A stretch of 64,000 nt of DNA from Clostridium omnivorum (GTDB taxonomy: Bacteria; Bacillota; Clostridia; Clostridiales; Clostridiaceae), in NCBI RefSeq assembly GCF_026012015.1, contig NZ_BRXR01000001.1, positions 1,210,001 through 1,274,000 on the forward strand, written 5' to 3'. Numbering within the stretch: position 1 is the stretch's first letter; each line of letters begins with the position of its first letter. Position numbers and translations under genes: made by a program. Below the pieces are notes generated by a model, which worked only from the letters and a program-made list of their open reading frames with translations, was not told the origin of the DNA and did not search any database. Of this stretch, positions 43,113 to 52,301 are shown piece after piece.

Positions 43113-45791
43113 ATGAGATTAAAAAAACTGACTGCTTTTATAGCCTGTTTTTTCTTACTTACAAGTATTATACTGACGCCCGATTTAAAAGTACAAGCAG
43201 CCACTACAAGCAATATCTACTATACAGTAGATAGCAACGTTACTGTTGGACAAGAGTTCAACATATACGTTAATGCAGAAAATATAAGCGATTTATATGG
43301 AGCATCCATTGACTTAAAGTATGATACAACCATGATAAAAGTAACAAGTGTAAAAGTAGGCACTGCTTATGATGGATTAGTTTCTACATCATCAAATACT
43401 TCTGGAACTGGTGCTGACTACTTTACATTAAGCAGCATAGATCAAACAAATGGGACTGTGAGTATTGCAGCTACACTGTTAGGAGATACACACACCGCTG
43501 GATTAAATATAACAGCTAGTAAGAGTCTGTTTGTTATAAGGGCCACTGCTTTAAAGGCAGGAAATTTAAACCTAGCGTTTGTTAATTCCGATCCAACAAA
43601 TAGTACTGGATATGTAAATTCAATGCCTAAAATCTCTAATAGTTCTAGTGAAAGCACAAGTTTTCTTTCAGAAAACACTTCTGTTTCAATTTATTTAGCT
43701 AATAATGCAGAAATAGTAAGCAATACTATTCCTGATACTATGGAACCTGGAAAACAATATTCCGTTAACATTGTTGTGAAAAATACTGGTTCTAATACTT
43801 GGACTGCTTCTAAGTACTATAAATTAGGTGCTGTTGGTGAAAGTGATCCTTTCTATAATTCTAACAGAATATATTTGCCTGGTACTGATAGTATTGCTCC
43901 TAGTGCTTCTAAGACTTTTACATTTACTATGACTGCTCCTGCTTCTGAAGGTACTTATACTTCCGACTGGCAGATGGTTCAAGACGGTGTTGCTTGGTTC
44001 GGTCCTAAATTAGCTAAAACTGTTACTGTTAAAAAAGCACCAGTTCTACCTAATAATGCAGAAATAGTCAGTAATACTATTCCTGATACCATGGAGCCCG
44101 GAAAACAATATTCCGTTAACATTGTTGTGAAAAATACTGGTTCTAATACTTGGACTGCTTTAAATAAATATAGACTTGGTGCTGTGGGCGAAAGTGATCC
44201 TTTCTACAGTTCTACTAGAATATATTTGGATAGTACTGATAGTATTGCTCCTGGTGCTTCTAAGACTTTTGCATTAACTATGACTGCTCCTGCTTCTGAA
44301 GGTACTTATACTTCCGACTGGCAGATGGTTCAAGACGGTGTTGCTTGGTTTGGTCCTAAGTTAGCTAAAACTGTTACTGTTAAAAAAGCACCTGTTTTAC
44401 CTAATAATGCAGAAATAGTAAGCAATACTATTCCTGATACCATGGAGCCTGGAAAACAATATTCCGTTAACATTGTTGTGAAAAATACTGGTTCTAATAC
44501 TTGGACTGCTTTAAATAAATATAGACTTGGTGCTGCGGGGGAAAGTGATCCTTTCTACAGTTCTACTAGAATATATTTGGATAGTACTGATAGTATTGCT
44601 CCTGGTGCTTCTAAGACTTTTGCATTTACTATGACTGCTCCTGCTTCTGAAGGTACTTATACTTCCGACTGGCAGATGGTCCAAGACGGTGTTGCTTGGT
44701 TTGGTTCTAAGTTAGCTAAAACTGTTACTGTTAAAAAAGCACCTGTTTTACCTAATAATGCAGAAATAGTAAGCAATACTATTCCTGATACCATGGAGCC
44801 TGGAAAACAATATTCTGTTACCATTGTAGTAAAAAATACTGGTTCTAATACTTGGTCTGCTTTAAATAAACATAGACTTGGTGCTGTGGGCGAAAGTGAT
44901 CCTTTCTACAGTTCTACTAGAATATATTTGGATAGTACTGATAGTATTGCTCCTGGTGCTTCTAAGACTTTTGCATTAACTATGACTGCTCCTGCTTCTG
45001 AAGGTACTTATGCTTCCGACTGGCAGATGGTCCAAGACGGTGTTGCTTGGTTTGGTTCTAAGTTAGCTAAAACTGTTACTGTTAAAAAAGCACCTGTTTT
45101 ACCTAATAATGCAGAAATAGTCAGCAATACTATTCCTGATACCATGGAGCCTGGAAAACAATATTCTGTTACCGTTGTAGTAAAAAATACTGGTTCTAAT
45201 ACTTGGTCTGCTTTAAATAAATATAGACTTGGCGCTATTGGCGACACTGATCCTTTCTATAGTTTCAATAGAATATCTATGGATAGTACTGATAGTATTG
45301 TCCCTGGCGCTTCTAAGACCTTTACATTAACTATGACTGCTCCTGCTTCTGAAGGCACTTATACTTCCGACTGGCAGATGGTTCAAGACGGTGTTGCTTG
45401 GTTTGGTTCTAAGTTAGCTAAAACTGTTACTGTTAAAAAAGCACCTGTTTTACCTAATAATGCAGAAATAGTCAGCAATACTATTCCTGATATTATGGAG
45501 CCTGGAAAACAATATTCTGTTACCATTGTAGTAAAAAATACAGGTTCTAATACTTGGTCTGCTTTAAATAAATATAGACTTGGCGCTATTGGCGACACTG
45601 ATCCTTTCTATAGTTCCAATAGAATATCTATGGATAGCACTGATAGTATTGTTCCTGGCGCTTCTAAAACTTTTACATTTACTATGACTGCTCCTGCTGT
45701 TACAGGTACTTATACTTCTGACTGGCAGATGGTTCAAGACGGTGTTGCTTGGTTTGGTTCTAAATTAGTTAAAACTATTACAGTTAATTAG
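43113..45791 (+). CDS. Secreted cohesin protein with six NBR1-like Ig repeats
   Basis: 892 residues. Signal peptide 1-29. Residues about 33-190 look like one cohesin (YTVDSNVTVGQEFNIYVNA, YGASIDLKYDTTMIKVTSVK, then a long loop and TALKAGNLNLAFVN). Residues 197-892 are six repeats of 117 residues, the last 111. Each resembles the NBR1/N_BRCA1_IG Ig domain: EPGKQYSV, VVKNTGSNTW, YRLGA, TDSIAPGASKTF, MTAPASEGTYTSDWQM, DGVAWFG, then a VTVKKAPVLPN linker. No dockerin, LPXTG, SLH or membrane helix is seen, so the repeats themselves may bind the cell surface or a substrate. The gene is divergent from the dockerin proteases and is the best scaffold candidate for them. Confidence 0.85.
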   Translation: MRLKKLTAFIACFFLLTSIILTPDLKVQAATTSNIYYTVDSNVTVGQEFNIYVNAENISDLYGASIDLKYDTTMIKVTSVKVGTAYDGLVSTSSNTSGTGADYFTLSSIDQTNGTVSIAATLLGDTHTAGLNITASKSLFVIRATALKAGNLNLAFVNSDPTNSTGYVNSMPKISNSSSESTSFLSENTSVSIYLANNAEIVSNTIPDTMEPGKQYSVNIVVKNTGSNTWTASKYYKLGAVGESDPFYNSNRIYLPGTDSIAPSASKTFTFTMTAPASEGTYTSDWQMVQDGVAWFGPKLAKTVTVKKAPVLPNNAEIVSNTIPDTMEPGKQYSVNIVVKNTGSNTWTALNKYRLGAVGESDPFYSSTRIYLDSTDSIAPGASKTFALTMTAPASEGTYTSDWQMVQDGVAWFGPKLAKTVTVKKAPVLPNNAEIVSNTIPDTMEPGKQYSVNIVVKNTGSNTWTALNKYRLGAAGESDPFYSSTRIYLDSTDSIAPGASKTFAFTMTAPASEGTYTSDWQMVQDGVAWFGSKLAKTVTVKKAPVLPNNAEIVSNTIPDTMEPGKQYSVTIVVKNTGSNTWSALNKHRLGAVGESDPFYSSTRIYLDSTDSIAPGASKTFALTMTAPASEGTYASDWQMVQDGVAWFGSKLAKTVTVKKAPVLPNNAEIVSNTIPDTMEPGKQYSVTVVVKNTGSNTWSALNKYRLGAIGDTDPFYSFNRISMDSTDSIVPGASKTFTLTMTAPASEGTYTSDWQMVQDGVAWFGSKLAKTVTVKKAPVLPNNAEIVSNTIPDIMEPGKQYSVTIVVKNTGSNTWSALNKYRLGAIGDTDPFYSSNRISMDSTDSIVPGASKTFTFTMTAPAVTGTYTSDWQMVQDGVAWFGSKLVKTITVN
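43701..45788 (+). repeat. Six tandem 351-bp coding repeats
   Basis: Units start at 43701, 44052, 44403, 44754, 45105 and 45456, an exact 351-base spacing each time; the last unit is 333 bases. Copies 2-4 are nearly identical in DNA, copies 5-6 share their own variants (GDTDPFYS, RISMDSTDSIV), and copy 1 is the most diverged. This fits recent internal duplication with homogenisation. Confidence 0.95.
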
Positions 45792-45801
45792 ACAAGTAGA
45801 A

Positions 45802-45837
45802 AATTTATAACAATTTATATATAAATTGTTATAAATT
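45802..45837. repeat. 36-bp perfect palindrome after scaffold gene
   Basis: Eleven bases after the stop codon of the scaffold gene lies a perfect palindrome, nearly all A/T, centred between 45819 and 45820 on TATA. It may form a terminator-like hairpin, though no separate U-run follows. Confidence 0.6.
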
Positions 45838-45901
45838 AAGATATGCAAGTAAGTGTTAAAAATTTTTCGTGTGGATTTTTGAAAACTTTCTTGATAAACT
45901 A

Positions 45902-45938
45902 AAGCTAGTAGAGAACATGACTTGTTTGCTACTAGCTT
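45902..45938. terminator. Possible terminator in convergent gap
   Basis: AAGCTAGTAG (45902-45911) and CTACTAGCTT (45929-45938) pair perfectly over 10 bp. It lies between two converging genes, so it could end the polysaccharide operon, but the U-run is short. Confidence 0.45.
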
Positions 45939-46006
45939 CAATATTTAGTATTTAAAATATATCATGTTGAAACATTTTAAGAAAATGAAAGCTTCACTAA
46001 TTAACC

Positions 46007-47041
46007 TTACAAAAATGTCTTATAGATTTCTGATAATTTATCTAAGCTATTATTTTCCCTAACAATTTTATACGCATATTCTCCCTTTTCTTTCAGTATG
46101 TTGTCATTCAATTGATAATCCTTTATAACTTGCCTCAATACATTTATGAGTTTTTTTTTGTGTTCTAAAGGATTTCTATATTCATATGAATAAAAAAACT
46201 CTTTATTGGAGTATTCATTCAACGTTGCAATCAGAGGACTCACAACCGTTTTCTTACAACTAAATGCAAGCATTATAGTACTTGAGTTTAAACTACTCTC
46301 ATTATCAAACGGTAAGACAATTATATCTGATTCCCCAATTAATCCTGCCATCTCATCATTAGATATAAATCTAAAATCTAAATTTATATTAGAGTTGCTC
46401 TTACTAAGCTCTATAAGCTTTTTCCTCAAAACATCATCTTTACAATTACCAGTGATTTGAAGATTTATGTTTTCTTCTCTCAGCTCATTAAATACTTCAA
46501 TAAGTAATTCCACATTTTTATATCTACGAATTAATCCTATAAATAAGAAATTAATGCCGTTATGATGAATATCTTTCTCCTTTGATAATTCTTTGTAAAT
46601 TGAGATATAATTCGGCAAAGGTACTTTAACAACTTTACTTTCGTACTTTCTAACTTTATTATTTAAGCCATATAATACTTTTCTTGTATCATCTGAAAGG
46701 ATCATAATATTATCTGATATTCTTAACATAAATTTCATAAAATAAATAGGCAATCTAGAGCTTTCACCATGAGGTTTACTATTATGGACAACCCAAACTA
46801 TCTTCTTACTTTTAAATTTTAAATACAAAATCTTAAAGAATTTCTTAACAAATATCCTAAATATTTTTTCATGTCCTAGTACTTCATACCAATTGAATAT
46901 GAATGTATTAATATCCTTAAATTCATTTTTCAAATTTTTCTCACTAATAATTTCATACCCAGCATTTCGAATAGAATTCTGAACCAATTCGATATACTGA
47001 TTTTCTTTAGACTCAGGCGGATACATATAAACTTTATTCAT
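46007..47041 (-). CDS. Glycosyltransferase (GT4-like) of polysaccharide locus
   Basis: 344 residues, GT-B fold. N-terminal acceptor domain with FIFNWYEVLGHEK and IVWVVHNSKPHGESS; C-terminal donor domain with FLFIGLIRRYKNVELLIEVF, LQITGNCKDD and DIIVLPFDNESSLNSSTI. The usual E-x7-E donor motif is replaced by a DNESSLNSST stretch, which is seen in more distant GT4-like enzymes. It is the last gene of the polysaccharide operon, six bases after the flippase gene. The sugar added is unknown. Confidence 0.8.
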   Translation of the reverse strand: MNKVYMYPPESKENQYIELVQNSIRNAGYEIISEKNLKNEFKDINTFIFNWYEVLGHEKIFRIFVKKFFKILYLKFKSKKIVWVVHNSKPHGESSRLPIYFMKFMLRISDNIMILSDDTRKVLYGLNNKVRKYESKVVKVPLPNYISIYKELSKEKDIHHNGINFLFIGLIRRYKNVELLIEVFNELREENINLQITGNCKDDVLRKKLIELSKSNSNINLDFRFISNDEMAGLIGESDIIVLPFDNESSLNSSTIMLAFSCKKTVVSPLIATLNEYSNKEFFYSYEYRNPLEHKKKLINVLRQVIKDYQLNDNILKEKGEYAYKIVRENNSLDKLSEIYKTFL

Positions 47042-47047
47042 TTTCTC

Positions 47048-48481
47048 TTAAACGTCCTTTTTAATCAATTTAATAAATACTCTATATTCCCCAGTAATAA
47101 GTAATCCTACTACATATATAGCACTTCCTATTGTTCCATTAACAATTAATGAAATAAAGCTATTATTGAATGAAATATAACGTTTTGATATGTATAAAAC
47201 TATACAAAGCATAGTTCCAATTATCAAATCATTCTTGAACAATTTAAAAAAATCATATAATGGTAATTGAAAGCACTTTTTGATTAATAAATAAAACGTG
47301 ATTACAAAATTAATGCTAAATGCTAACAAAATCATAAATGCTACATCTGATACAGTACCTTTATGAAGACCAAATAATATACTACTAACCGTCACAATTG
47401 CTGTGATAAAACCACTTTTAAATAACAGTTTTGTTTTTCCAAGAGATTGATAAATAGCCCCTGTGCTTGACATTAACATTTGAGACCAAACGGATAAACT
47501 TAACCATTTAAAACAAGGAATTGCTGCATACCATTGGCTGCCATACATAATTAATATTATTTCTTTACTCATAAAAAAGCAACATAATGAAATATAAACT
47601 CCAATTAGGGAAAGTATTCTAACAATTTTTACGTATTTCTTAAATATATATTCTGGATTATTCTGATAATCAGACAATATTGGTTGCAAAACAGGAGTAA
47701 TTACATTAGTTAAATTATTAATCGGATATTGCATTAGTTTATACCCTTTATCATAATAAGCTATGGCTGTACTTCCCATAAAAGTTCCAATAAATAAATT
47801 ATCTAAATTTCTAGCTAAATAATTAACAAGGGTAAAAGCAAATTGAAACAGACTAAAATCCTTTACCTTTTTTAAGCTTTCATTATCTACACGAACAGAA
47901 AATTTAATGTTAACAGTTTTATAATTCCATAGGAAAGTAATAAATGAATTAAGAACTGATTGAATTACTAATGAATAATACTTAAAGCCGAGTAGCGCAA
48001 GTATTACGGCTATAACACTTGTACATATTGTTGTAATAATTGTACGAAGTGCAACCACTTTAAATAATTTATCCTTTAATAACAGCGCATTAGGAACCAT
48101 ATTCAATGTATTAAAAGCTATTGATAATGATAGAATCCAACATAATGGTAAATAAACCTTACTTGAGTAAATTATTGAAATTGGAAATGCAAGTAATGAA
48201 AATATTATTGCCAAAGTCACTGCTAAATAAATTGAAAAAGCAAAAATACTAGATATATCTTTTTCTCTTAAATTTTTATTTTGTATAACCGCTGGGCCTA
48301 GCCCCATATCAGCTAATATATTAAAAAAAGTTGTAAATACCGTAATTATAGCTACTATGCCATAATCGTTAGGAGATAAAATTCTTGCCAAAATTATATT
48401 AAAAATTATATTAAAAATTATTTGACTATATTTTGCCATAGCATTTATCATAGTAGCCTTTTTTATTGATATATTATCCAT
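47048..48481 (-). CDS. wzx: Wzx-type polysaccharide flippase
   Basis: 477 residues with 12-14 membrane segments of the PST/MVF group. N-terminal KKATMINAMAKYSQIIFNIIFN, ILARILSPNDYGIVAI and the DMGLGPAVIQ loop are typical of lipopolysaccharide/capsule repeat-unit exporters. It should move the lipid-linked oligosaccharide across the membrane for the Wzy polymerase encoded just upstream. The RBS GGAGAAG lies before the ATG. Confidence 0.9.
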   Translation of the reverse strand: MDNISIKKATMINAMAKYSQIIFNIIFNIILARILSPNDYGIVAIITVFTTFFNILADMGLGPAVIQNKNLREKDISSIFAFSIYLAVTLAIIFSLLAFPISIIYSSKVYLPLCWILSLSIAFNTLNMVPNALLLKDKLFKVVALRTIITTICTSVIAVILALLGFKYYSLVIQSVLNSFITFLWNYKTVNIKFSVRVDNESLKKVKDFSLFQFAFTLVNYLARNLDNLFIGTFMGSTAIAYYDKGYKLMQYPINNLTNVITPVLQPILSDYQNNPEYIFKKYVKIVRILSLIGVYISLCCFFMSKEIILIMYGSQWYAAIPCFKWLSLSVWSQMLMSSTGAIYQSLGKTKLLFKSGFITAIVTVSSILFGLHKGTVSDVAFMILLAFSINFVITFYLLIKKCFQLPLYDFFKLFKNDLIIGTMLCIVLYISKRYISFNNSFISLIVNGTIGSAIYVVGLLITGEYRVFIKLIKKDV

Positions 48482-48501
48482 ATCTTCTCCTTTTAATGCA
48501 T

Positions 48502-49701
48502 CTAGTCATCTATGTTATCATTTATATAAAAATTATTTTTATACAATATTCCACCTAAACATATTAGAAATATGTTAGATTCAGCTGATAACATTTGATT
48601 CTCCATTATTCCACAAATTACAATGATTATAAGAGCAAATGTTGCAGCTATATTACCTTTTTTTATTACAAATCTAAAGTCAAAGAGAAGAAATAATAAA
48701 AAAATCACCAATATTATACCACCAAAAGTTACTCCTAAATACACATACATGTTATCTATACCATTGTTTGTTACATTATTAATTTGTGCCTCAACCGTTG
48801 TAATGTAAGATATATTTTGTCCCAACAAATGAATTCCCCAACTAACAATAGCATTTTGAGCTAACCCAATTCTAGCATTGAATATAGTATTCAATTTCGC
48901 CCATTTATCACTAAAGTAATCATAACTTATAGCTGTATAAAATGAAAATCCAATGCATATTGCGAATATAGTATAAGCATTCTTCGTTATAATCATTTCA
49001 ATAGAATTTATAATTTTTACTTTTTTAGCAAAAATAAAATTGAAAACAATAAATATCAAAAGAATCACTTGACAATATATGCTAGAACGCCCATCTGTTA
49101 CCATTACGTTAAATATCAATAAAAAACTTATTACCACAATATCTTTAAAACTATATTTTTTGTATTTGATATACATTATATCTAAACTAATTATTAAAAT
49201 TTCTAAAGCTAGCCTATTGGGATGAGAAAATCCTAGGGACTCTCTCATCATATCAATAGCACCATTTTCTCTAAATATAATTCTATTAGATACAATGCCA
49301 ATTTTTGAAAAAATTATTATTAAAATTGTACCAATACTTCTAAATCGTAAATCGAATTTCACTAAATTATCAAAATTAACACCTCTTGATGCGATAATAA
49401 GTAAAAAAGTTGATAATAATATTGTTTCTCCACTTTGTATAGATGTAATAATGATTAAAATTCCTATCATGTTAACAAAAAATAATTTTTTTATCGAAAC
49501 ACTATGAAGTAAAAATTTCACACATCCAATAATATATCCTATCAATTGCAACCCATATATAAAGTACCTAAAGCGAGTGTAGTCTACAACAAAGTTTGAT
49601 ACATTTAACAAGAACGCACTCAAAAAACAAATATATACAATACTATAACTGTCAATTTTAATTGTGTTGTGTGAAGAGCTAAATCGATTTCTATTATACA
49701 T
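48502..49701 (-). CDS. wzy: Wzy-type O-antigen/polysaccharide polymerase
   Basis: 399 residues from the ATG at 49701 (GGGAG seven bases upstream); an in-frame start at 49722 lacks an RBS. About eleven hydrophobic segments, with a long extracellular loop (about 275-310) after YDYFSDKWAKLNTIFNARIG, whose RIGLAQNAI resembles the Arg-containing loop of Wzy proteins. As usual for Wzy, sequence similarity is low and the call rests on topology and on the neighbouring flippase. It should polymerise repeat units outside the membrane. Confidence 0.82.
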   Translation of the reverse strand: MYNRNRFSSSHNTIKIDSYSIVYICFLSAFLLNVSNFVVDYTRFRYFIYGLQLIGYIIGCVKFLLHSVSIKKLFFVNMIGILIIITSIQSGETILLSTFLLIIASRGVNFDNLVKFDLRFRSIGTILIIIFSKIGIVSNRIIFRENGAIDMMRESLGFSHPNRLALEILIISLDIMYIKYKKYSFKDIVVISFLLIFNVMVTDGRSSIYCQVILLIFIVFNFIFAKKVKIINSIEMIITKNAYTIFAICIGFSFYTAISYDYFSDKWAKLNTIFNARIGLAQNAIVSWGIHLLGQNISYITTVEAQINNVTNNGIDNMYVYLGVTFGGIILVIFLLFLLFDFRFVIKKGNIAATFALIIIVICGIMENQMLSAESNIFLICLGGILYKNNFYINDNIDD

Positions 49702-49998
49702 TGCTTGTCTCCCTATTACCAAGTTTTCAATAGCCTTATAATTTTATAAATCTACTTTTTTATCATAACTTATTTTTGGCATATTAAACATTATCACTAA
49801 TATCCACTTATTTAAAAATCTTTGTATCAAGATATCTTAGAATATTACTAATCATTTAAATTTATATTGAAAACTATCAATATATATTAGGCTAATGGTT
49901 ACATTACATTAGGTTTAATATGATTCAAAATACTTTCTCAATCATAAATATAAGAAACACTTGTTAAAATTTCCCAATTGCTTAATAATTATGCGCTC

Positions 49999-51069
49999 TC
50001 ATAAAAAAAACGATTTAATTTTTTGGATTACATAGCCAAACACTATTGGAATAAACATTTGAATTAAAAACCTAATAATTATTAAAATCAGTGAAAAGTT
50101 TTCGTTTCCAAATATAGATATTCCAAATAATTTATAAATGGTCATAAGAACAGCATAATTTAACGGTGTAGCAAAAATATAAATTTCAAATGAATAGCGA
50201 TTAATAACATTTGCGATAGCATTTTTAGGATTTATATTATTTAATAACAAAATTGAAAAATTATAGAAAAATAATATACCAAATAAACTGACAGCTATAC
50301 CTGCAATTGAGTTTTGAATTAAATAATAATTACATGCAAAAGATACTATCCACAATAGTCCAAATATAGTTGTAAAAAATAATCTTCTCTTTATTATGTA
50401 ATTACTATATTGTTTTCTATAATCTTCAAATAAAACTCCAATAAAAAAATAAAAAAAGAAAGCTTGGGTTTTATATATATACAAAAATTCAATATTTTTA
50501 AAATGGGTTGATAAGAGCATAAGTAGAGCAAATAATAATTTTATATATTTACTTTTTAAAAAATAATCTAAGCACCAAGTTAATAAAAATATTTGAAACA
50601 ATGACACAAGATACCACAAATGATTTTTCCCATATCCTAACAAATACCCCTGTAAAATCTTTTTCACTAAATCTTCATTACCAAAATACCCAGAAAACCA
50701 TAAAACTGGAATACCATATAAAATACTTGCAACAATGTATGGGACAATTAACCTTATAAATTTATTAGATAGAAATGGTTTAAATTCTTTATATTTACCA
50801 TTTTTTACACATGCCATGTATACAATTCCACTTAAAAAGAAAAAAAGATGCATGTGACATGAATAAATCAAATTTGTAACCATTAAATATCCTTTATGAA
50901 TAATAGTATCTTTAATACCAGATTCATTCATTAGCGTGACATAATCAATACCTCCGTCGCCACTAAGAATCGTATAAAAAGCGCTGTGTCCTGCTACAAC
51001 TAATATAGTAGCAATAATTCGAATATAATATAATTCATCAATACGAGATTCTTTAACCACATTTTTCAT
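49999..51069 (-). CDS. Acyltransferase family 3 (sugar O-acetyltransferase)
   Basis: 356 residues with about ten membrane segments. The N-terminal IDELYYIRIIATILVVAGHSAF has the R-x10-H signature of the Acyl_transf_3 family; MHLFFFLSGIVYM and FIRLIVPYIVASILY follow. These membrane enzymes acetylate sugars of surface polymers. Its start overlaps the stop of the upstream glycosyltransferase gene (TAATG), so translation is coupled. About 297 bases follow before wzy, in which I see no gene or clear signal. Confidence 0.9.
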   Translation of the reverse strand: MKNVVKESRIDELYYIRIIATILVVAGHSAFYTILSGDGGIDYVTLMNESGIKDTIIHKGYLMVTNLIYSCHMHLFFFLSGIVYMACVKNGKYKEFKPFLSNKFIRLIVPYIVASILYGIPVLWFSGYFGNEDLVKKILQGYLLGYGKNHLWYLVSLFQIFLLTWCLDYFLKSKYIKLLFALLMLLSTHFKNIEFLYIYKTQAFFFYFFIGVLFEDYRKQYSNYIIKRRLFFTTIFGLLWIVSFACNYYLIQNSIAGIAVSLFGILFFYNFSILLLNNINPKNAIANVINRYSFEIYIFATPLNYAVLMTIYKLFGISIFGNENFSLILIIIRFLIQMFIPIVFGYVIQKIKSFFL

Positions 51070-52289
51070 TATGATTTATCCCCTGTGATAATATTTTTAT
51101 ACAAATCAGTGAAAGCTTTAACCTGATAATCTATACTATATTTCTCTAATTGTTTAATAATTGAATCATAACAAAAAAGAGAACTATTATCAGATGAATA
51201 TATCCTAATAGCTTTTTCAAGTTCTTCAACATCACCATGCTTTACAACACTTCCAGTAACACCTTCTACTACCAAACTCGGCAAAGCTCCCATATCCGAT
51301 ACAATAACAGGCATCAAAGCACAGTATGCATCCAATATTACCCTTCCAAATGGTTCCTCCCACATAGATGGACATATTAGCACATCTGAATTATACAATA
51401 ATGTATTTAACTCTTCCGCTCCTAGAAATCCTAAAAACTCAACATTTTCATGTTTTTTACAAAATTCAACAACATACTTTTCTAAAGGACCTTTCCCTGC
51501 AATTTTTAATTTAAATCTTTTATCTGTAATTTTATTAAAAGTATCAAGAAGCCAGAGTATTCCTTTATTTTCAGATAGAGTTCCTAAGAAAACAAATGTA
51601 ATCTCATCTGTTCTACTTTTGTTAAGTCTTTGTTTTTTTAATGCAACTAATTTTTCCATGTCAAATTCAGTTGCATTCTCAATGACAGCATGCTCAATAT
51701 TTCGAAAAAAACCTGCTTTTAAAAAGCAATTTATCGTTACTTTTGATGGCGCCGTTACAGCATTCACTTTACCACATAAAAACTTATTTATCAATCTATA
51801 AATTTTACACCCCCACGATGGAGCTTTACATTCGCTATTATCCTGGATATGTCGCATATTCACATGCCTGCAAAGTAAATAATAATCCCTTAATGTATGT
51901 ACAATAGGGATACGAAGTTTCCTTGCAACAATCCAAACTATAGGAGTAATCTCATATAAACCGTTTGTGTGAATTAGATCCGGCTTCTCAGAAACTAATA
52001 CATTTTTAAACATTTTATAATTAAAAATATTACAAAAATCAAGTAATCTATGCATTTTCATAATTACTTTATTGTGTTTCTTATTTTTATTCACCGAAAT
52101 TAAGTTATGAACCTTCATTCTATAAATTTTTACCCCATTAATAAATTCAATAGAATTTTTGTTATCTGCGCATATAACTATAACTTCATGGTGATTTTTA
52201 ACCAAAACTTCTGCTAATTTTTTAACACTATACTCTGCGCCACCAAGTATTATAGGATAGTAATATGAATTAACTAATACAATTTTCAT
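51069..52289 (-). CDS. GT4-family glycosyltransferase
   Basis: 406 residues, GT-B fold. N-terminal YYYPIILGGAEYSVKKLAEVL; middle HTNGLYEITPIVWIVARKL; C-terminal FVFLGTLSENKGILWLLDTF, KIAGKGPLEKYV and the E-x7-E donor motif in PSMWEEPFGRVILDAY. This is the classic GT4 pattern, so a retaining nucleotide-sugar-dependent transferase acting on the lipid-linked repeat unit in the cytosol. It sits between the acyltransferase and another GT4 gene, 12 bases apart. Confidence 0.88.
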   Translation of the reverse strand: MKIVLVNSYYYPIILGGAEYSVKKLAEVLVKNHHEVIVICADNKNSIEFINGVKIYRMKVHNLISVNKNKKHNKVIMKMHRLLDFCNIFNYKMFKNVLVSEKPDLIHTNGLYEITPIVWIVARKLRIPIVHTLRDYYLLCRHVNMRHIQDNSECKAPSWGCKIYRLINKFLCGKVNAVTAPSKVTINCFLKAGFFRNIEHAVIENATEFDMEKLVALKKQRLNKSRTDEITFVFLGTLSENKGILWLLDTFNKITDKRFKLKIAGKGPLEKYVVEFCKKHENVEFLGFLGAEELNTLLYNSDVLICPSMWEEPFGRVILDAYCALMPVIVSDMGALPSLVVEGVTGSVVKHGDVEELEKAIRIYSSDNSSLFCYDSIIKQLEKYSIDYQVKAFTDLYKNIITGDKS

Positions 52290-52301
52290 TTTATTTACCT
52301 C

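Noticed and set aside
43701-45788. Regular repeats that could suggest a CRISPR-like or minisatellite array
   Set aside because: The period is 351 bases, a multiple of three, the frame is open throughout and the units translate to an Ig-like domain. It is a coding repeat.
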